A DNA stretch of 64,000 bases from Spirochaetae bacterium HGW-Spirochaetae-4. GTDB taxonomy: Bacteria > Spirochaetota > Spirochaetia > Sphaerochaetales > Sphaerochaetaceae. The notes under the pieces were generated by a model. That model saw only the letters and a list, made by a program, of their open reading frames with translations. It was not told the DNA's origin and searched no databases. The first letter of the stretch is position 1; every line of letters starts with the position of its first letter. Below are positions 61,487 through 64,000 of this stretch, one piece after another. The translations under genes were made by a program, and so were the position numbers. The stretch lies in contig PGXU01000001.1 in the NCBI GenBank assembly GCA_002839335.1, positions 101,687 to 165,686 of the forward strand, read 5' to 3'.

Positions 61487-61514
61487 AAGTACTACAATAT
61501 ATAGTACTTGTCAA
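61487..61514 (-). promoter_or_regulatory. Promoter and operator of the toxin-antitoxin unit
   Basis: On the minus strand TTGACA is followed after 17 bp by TACTTT. A perfect palindrome with arms AAGTACTA / TAGTACTT spans the region between and overlaps both boxes, as expected for autorepression. Confidence 0.65.
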
Positions 61515-61637
61515 GGTTTCGATTCGATAGAGAAAAAATCCTGTCTAAAAGAGACCAGGTGTCTTAGATACTATTTGATAACCTATAGCAATTTATAACC
61601 TACCGTAATCATATTGTGTTAGAATGAGTGAAATAAA

Positions 61638-63830
61638 ATGATAAAAAGTAAGGGATTAATTACTTCATCATTATTTCTTGCTCTTCTAGTCTCAATTCTA
61701 AGTTGTGTACAAACCCAGGAAGTTGATCCAATTTCTCCATATAGTGAGCCAATAGTTACCGACTCGGTTGAACAGAACGCAATTGCGAGTCTTGATGAAG
61801 AGGTGCTCTCCACTGAGACCAAAGAAGAACAGAATAAAGCTTTGGACTTCACCAAAAGTAAAGATATAGGAGATGAAGAATCTCAGGCAGATGTGAACAT
61901 TATTGCAAGTCATGCCGAATCCAATGAAATCCTGGATGAAGTAACACAAAGTGAAATTGTTGTTCCTTCTGGAGAGCCAGTATTAATATTGGTAGAATCA
62001 AGGCCAGCCTCAGAACTTACTGAACAACCTTCGGAGAATCTGCATAAATCATTGCTAGTCAAAGAAGAATCATCAGTTGCTTCAGTTCCTGATTCTCCTC
62101 TCCAAGCAGAAATACCAACGTTTGCAACTTCCCTGCAAGAGCCAGTTGTGGAAGAAAATGAACTAACTAATTTGGAGAGTACAGAGGGGGCGCAAATGCC
62201 AAATTCACTTATATTGCCCATTCTATTTATTATATCAGTTGTTATTCTAACTATTCTTTTCATATTACTAAAAGCGGCGAAAACCAAATTGAAGAATACC
62301 AATCAAAATTTCAAATACTTGGGAGAAGAGCTTGATGAAGCGAGACAAATGCTTGTTGAAACAAAAAATGAGTTATCAGAAAAGCGTGAACGTCTTCGAT
62401 ACTCAGAAGAAGAATTGAGTAATGCAAGCAGAAGGATCCTTGAACTTGGCATTACTGATATCGAATCTGCAAAGAGCATAATGGAGGGGTTTCAGAAGGA
62501 AATACAAACATTGGAGGCCGAAGTCGCGAATCTTTATACTTATCAAGTTGAATTGAAAGGAAAGAATATTAATCTTAGCCAGGAACTTCAAAAACTAGAT
62601 ACAAGGATTGCCAATCAATCAAGGAAACTTATTAGAGCCCGAGAATTATCTTCCGCAGTAGAGCATGCGGTCGAAAGATTCTTTAGGATTGATATCCCAA
62701 CGGAATACTACAGACCTTTGACAGATGAAGAAAAAGTAGATATCGATTCTATCGCTCCTTCGGTTATGTTGAACCTCAATTATATGAATTACCAGGAACT
62801 CCGGAAGGAATTTAGAGCGAACCAGAAACAGATAGAGTCACTTCTCGAAGAATATGCGCAGCGTTATACAACAAAGGCAAACCAATCCATCTACAAGCTA
62901 ATGGTAATTGCATTACGCTCAGAATTACAGAATATTCTGTATAATCTGAAACATGAGAAGCTTGACAATGCATTGTTCCAAGTTCAATCGTTGATATCGA
63001 AATACCTGGTGATTGTTTCCGATGGTAATCAACAAATTGCTGGGACTATGCGTAAATTTATCGGAGAGTTGGAACACTTGTTCGACAGTTCTGTTAGAAT
63101 TGAATATGAGTACTACATAAAGAAAGAACAGGCACGGCAAGAACAGCTTGCCCTACGTCAGCAAATGCGAGAGGAAGCGGAAGAACGGAAGCGTTTGGAG
63201 GAACAGAAGAAGCAGGTGGCTCTTGAAGAGTCGAAGTATCAGGCTGAGATTGAGAAGATTCAGGACTTGTTGGCTCAGGAGCCGGAAGATTCTGAAAGAA
63301 GGGCAGACATAGAAGCGAAACTTCAGGAGCTCAATGTTCAGCTTGATCTTGTTGAAGAGAAAAAGGAAGAAATCACCAAACTTCAAAATGGCAAGGCCGG
63401 TAATGTGTATATCATCAGCAATCTCGGTTCGTTCGGAGACAAAGTATTCAAGGTCGGTATGACCAGACGTTTGGACCCTCAAGAAAGAGTTGATGAGCTC
63501 GGCAGCGCGAGTGTTCCATTCAAGTTCGATGTGCATAGTTTTATCTTTTCTGAAGATGCTGTCGGTTTAGAAAACGAAATGCACAATCGATTACGTGCAA
63601 GACGATTGAATAAAGTTAATCTTCGGAAAGAATTCTTTGAAGTCTCTTTGGATGAACTTGAGCAGATAGTACTTGATATCAACCCGACAGCCGCTTTTAA
63701 CAGGACTATGCTTGCAGAGGATTACAAGCAATCGCTCTCCTTGGGAGAAGAGGAAATTCCACTTTCCAACTCCGATGATACTATTGAACAATCCGATGAA
63801 GATGATCCAGATAATGGTGAAAACGATTAG
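61638..63830 (+). CDS. Membrane-anchored DUF4041-GIY-YIG nuclease (SNIPE-like)
   Basis: The 730-residue protein starts with a lipoprotein-like signal (MIKSKGLITSSLFLALLVSILSC). An acidic, probably periplasmic region (about 24-188), a TM helix (about 190-211) and a Lys-rich stretch follow, fitting a cytoplasmic C-terminus. Next come a coiled coil (about 215-345), a DUF4041 region (about 345-575, ending in a long charged helix) and a GIY-YIG (T5orf172/Mug113) nuclease at about 588-670: VYIISNLGSFGDKVFKVGMTRRL, with the conserved Glu in AVGLENEMH. DUF4041 with GIY-YIG on a membrane anchor is the layout of SNIPE, which cuts phage DNA at injection. The gene is AT-rich, a sign of transfer. Confidence 0.85.
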   Translation: MIKSKGLITSSLFLALLVSILSCVQTQEVDPISPYSEPIVTDSVEQNAIASLDEEVLSTETKEEQNKALDFTKSKDIGDEESQADVNIIASHAESNEILDEVTQSEIVVPSGEPVLILVESRPASELTEQPSENLHKSLLVKEESSVASVPDSPLQAEIPTFATSLQEPVVEENELTNLESTEGAQMPNSLILPILFIISVVILTILFILLKAAKTKLKNTNQNFKYLGEELDEARQMLVETKNELSEKRERLRYSEEELSNASRRILELGITDIESAKSIMEGFQKEIQTLEAEVANLYTYQVELKGKNINLSQELQKLDTRIANQSRKLIRARELSSAVEHAVERFFRIDIPTEYYRPLTDEEKVDIDSIAPSVMLNLNYMNYQELRKEFRANQKQIESLLEEYAQRYTTKANQSIYKLMVIALRSELQNILYNLKHEKLDNALFQVQSLISKYLVIVSDGNQQIAGTMRKFIGELEHLFDSSVRIEYEYYIKKEQARQEQLALRQQMREEAEERKRLEEQKKQVALEESKYQAEIEKIQDLLAQEPEDSERRADIEAKLQELNVQLDLVEEKKEEITKLQNGKAGNVYIISNLGSFGDKVFKVGMTRRLDPQERVDELGSASVPFKFDVHSFIFSEDAVGLENEMHNRLRARRLNKVNLRKEFFEVSLDELEQIVLDINPTAAFNRTMLAEDYKQSLSLGEEEIPLSNSDDTIEQSDEDDPDNGEND

Positions 63831-63901
63831 ACAGCATGTACCCGATCATAAAAATCTAGAAAGTTGGAATTCAAAAATTTTGAATACAAAGTGTAAAACA
63901 C

Positions 63902-64000
63902 GGGCTCTTCCGCAAAACGTGTGGTCAAGTGGTGAAAGGAGGGGCGTGTGCGCGGAGGGGACGGCAGGAGGATCGCGGTTGCAAAAAGGGACGGAATTCC
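63902..64000. mobile_element. Possible terminal repeat of an ISL3-like insertion sequence (partial)
   Basis: The sequence GGGCTCTTCCGCAAAACGTG after 63902 resembles ISL3-family terminal repeats as I remember them, and base composition switches abruptly from AT-rich to GC-rich here. No transposase is visible before the window ends, so this stays tentative. The 70 bp between the nuclease stop and this point holds only a weak AT-rich inverted repeat. Confidence 0.35.

Overview
The window looks like chromosomal DNA of a diderm, mostly anaerobic, sugar-fermenting bacterium. A free-living spirochaete of the Sphaerochaeta type fits best. This is inference from gene content, not a phylogenetic result. 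The evidence is outer-membrane barrels and many lipoproteins, TRAP and BMP-type importers, a YesMN two-component pair, tagaturonate epimerase, and an oxygen-defence set of rubrerythrin, desulfoferrodoxin, ferritin and flavodoxin. Most genes are GC-rich with good Shine-Dalgarno sites. The stretch from about 61.5 to 63.9 kb is clearly AT-rich and looks acquired. No tRNA, rRNA or CRISPR array was seen.

Layout. 0-5.6 kb: start of a UbiA prenyltransferase, then a TetR-controlled envelope operon (MMPL exporter, LolA-like protein, outer-membrane barrel) with matching palindromes at both promoters. 5.6-14.6 kb: hybrid sensor kinase, tagaturonate epimerase with a YfcE-like phosphoesterase, GntR regulator, AMP-forming acyl-CoA ligase, Fur/PerR regulator and DUF454 protein. 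14.8-23.1 kb: lipoprotein plus barrel, NhaC antiporter, mannose-6-phosphate isomerase, CyuA-like desulfidase, DEDDh exonuclease, rubrerythrin. 23.2-29.3 kb: TRAP transporter with its YesMN pair.

29.3-43.5 kb is a redox and stress region: Fe-S aldo/keto reductase, four-domain CoA-disulfide reductase under MarR, ferritin, desulfoferrodoxin, pirin, extradiol dioxygenase, SGNH hydrolase, GGDEF cyclase with a structured leader, flavodoxin, O6-methylguanine methyltransferase, EamA permease, orphan TctC protein, glutaredoxin, rubredoxin-like protein and ferredoxin. 43.0-51.6 kb: MerR regulator divergent from an operon of sugar dehydrogenase, FGGY kinase, class I aldolase and BMP-type ABC importer, which together look like one uptake-and-breakdown pathway.

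51.7-64 kb is accessory DNA: three tandem paralogous lipoproteins each followed by a related hairpin, CPBP protein with PadR regulator, DUF4332 and DUF1566 proteins, an ABC-2 exporter with its own two-component system, a toxin-antitoxin pair whose toxin is frameshifted in an A7 run, and a membrane-anchored DUF4041/GIY-YIG nuclease resembling the SNIPE anti-phage protein. A possible insertion-sequence end lies at the right edge. The nuclease, the structured leader upstream of the GGDEF gene and a two-copy structured intergenic repeat are the signals most worth following.
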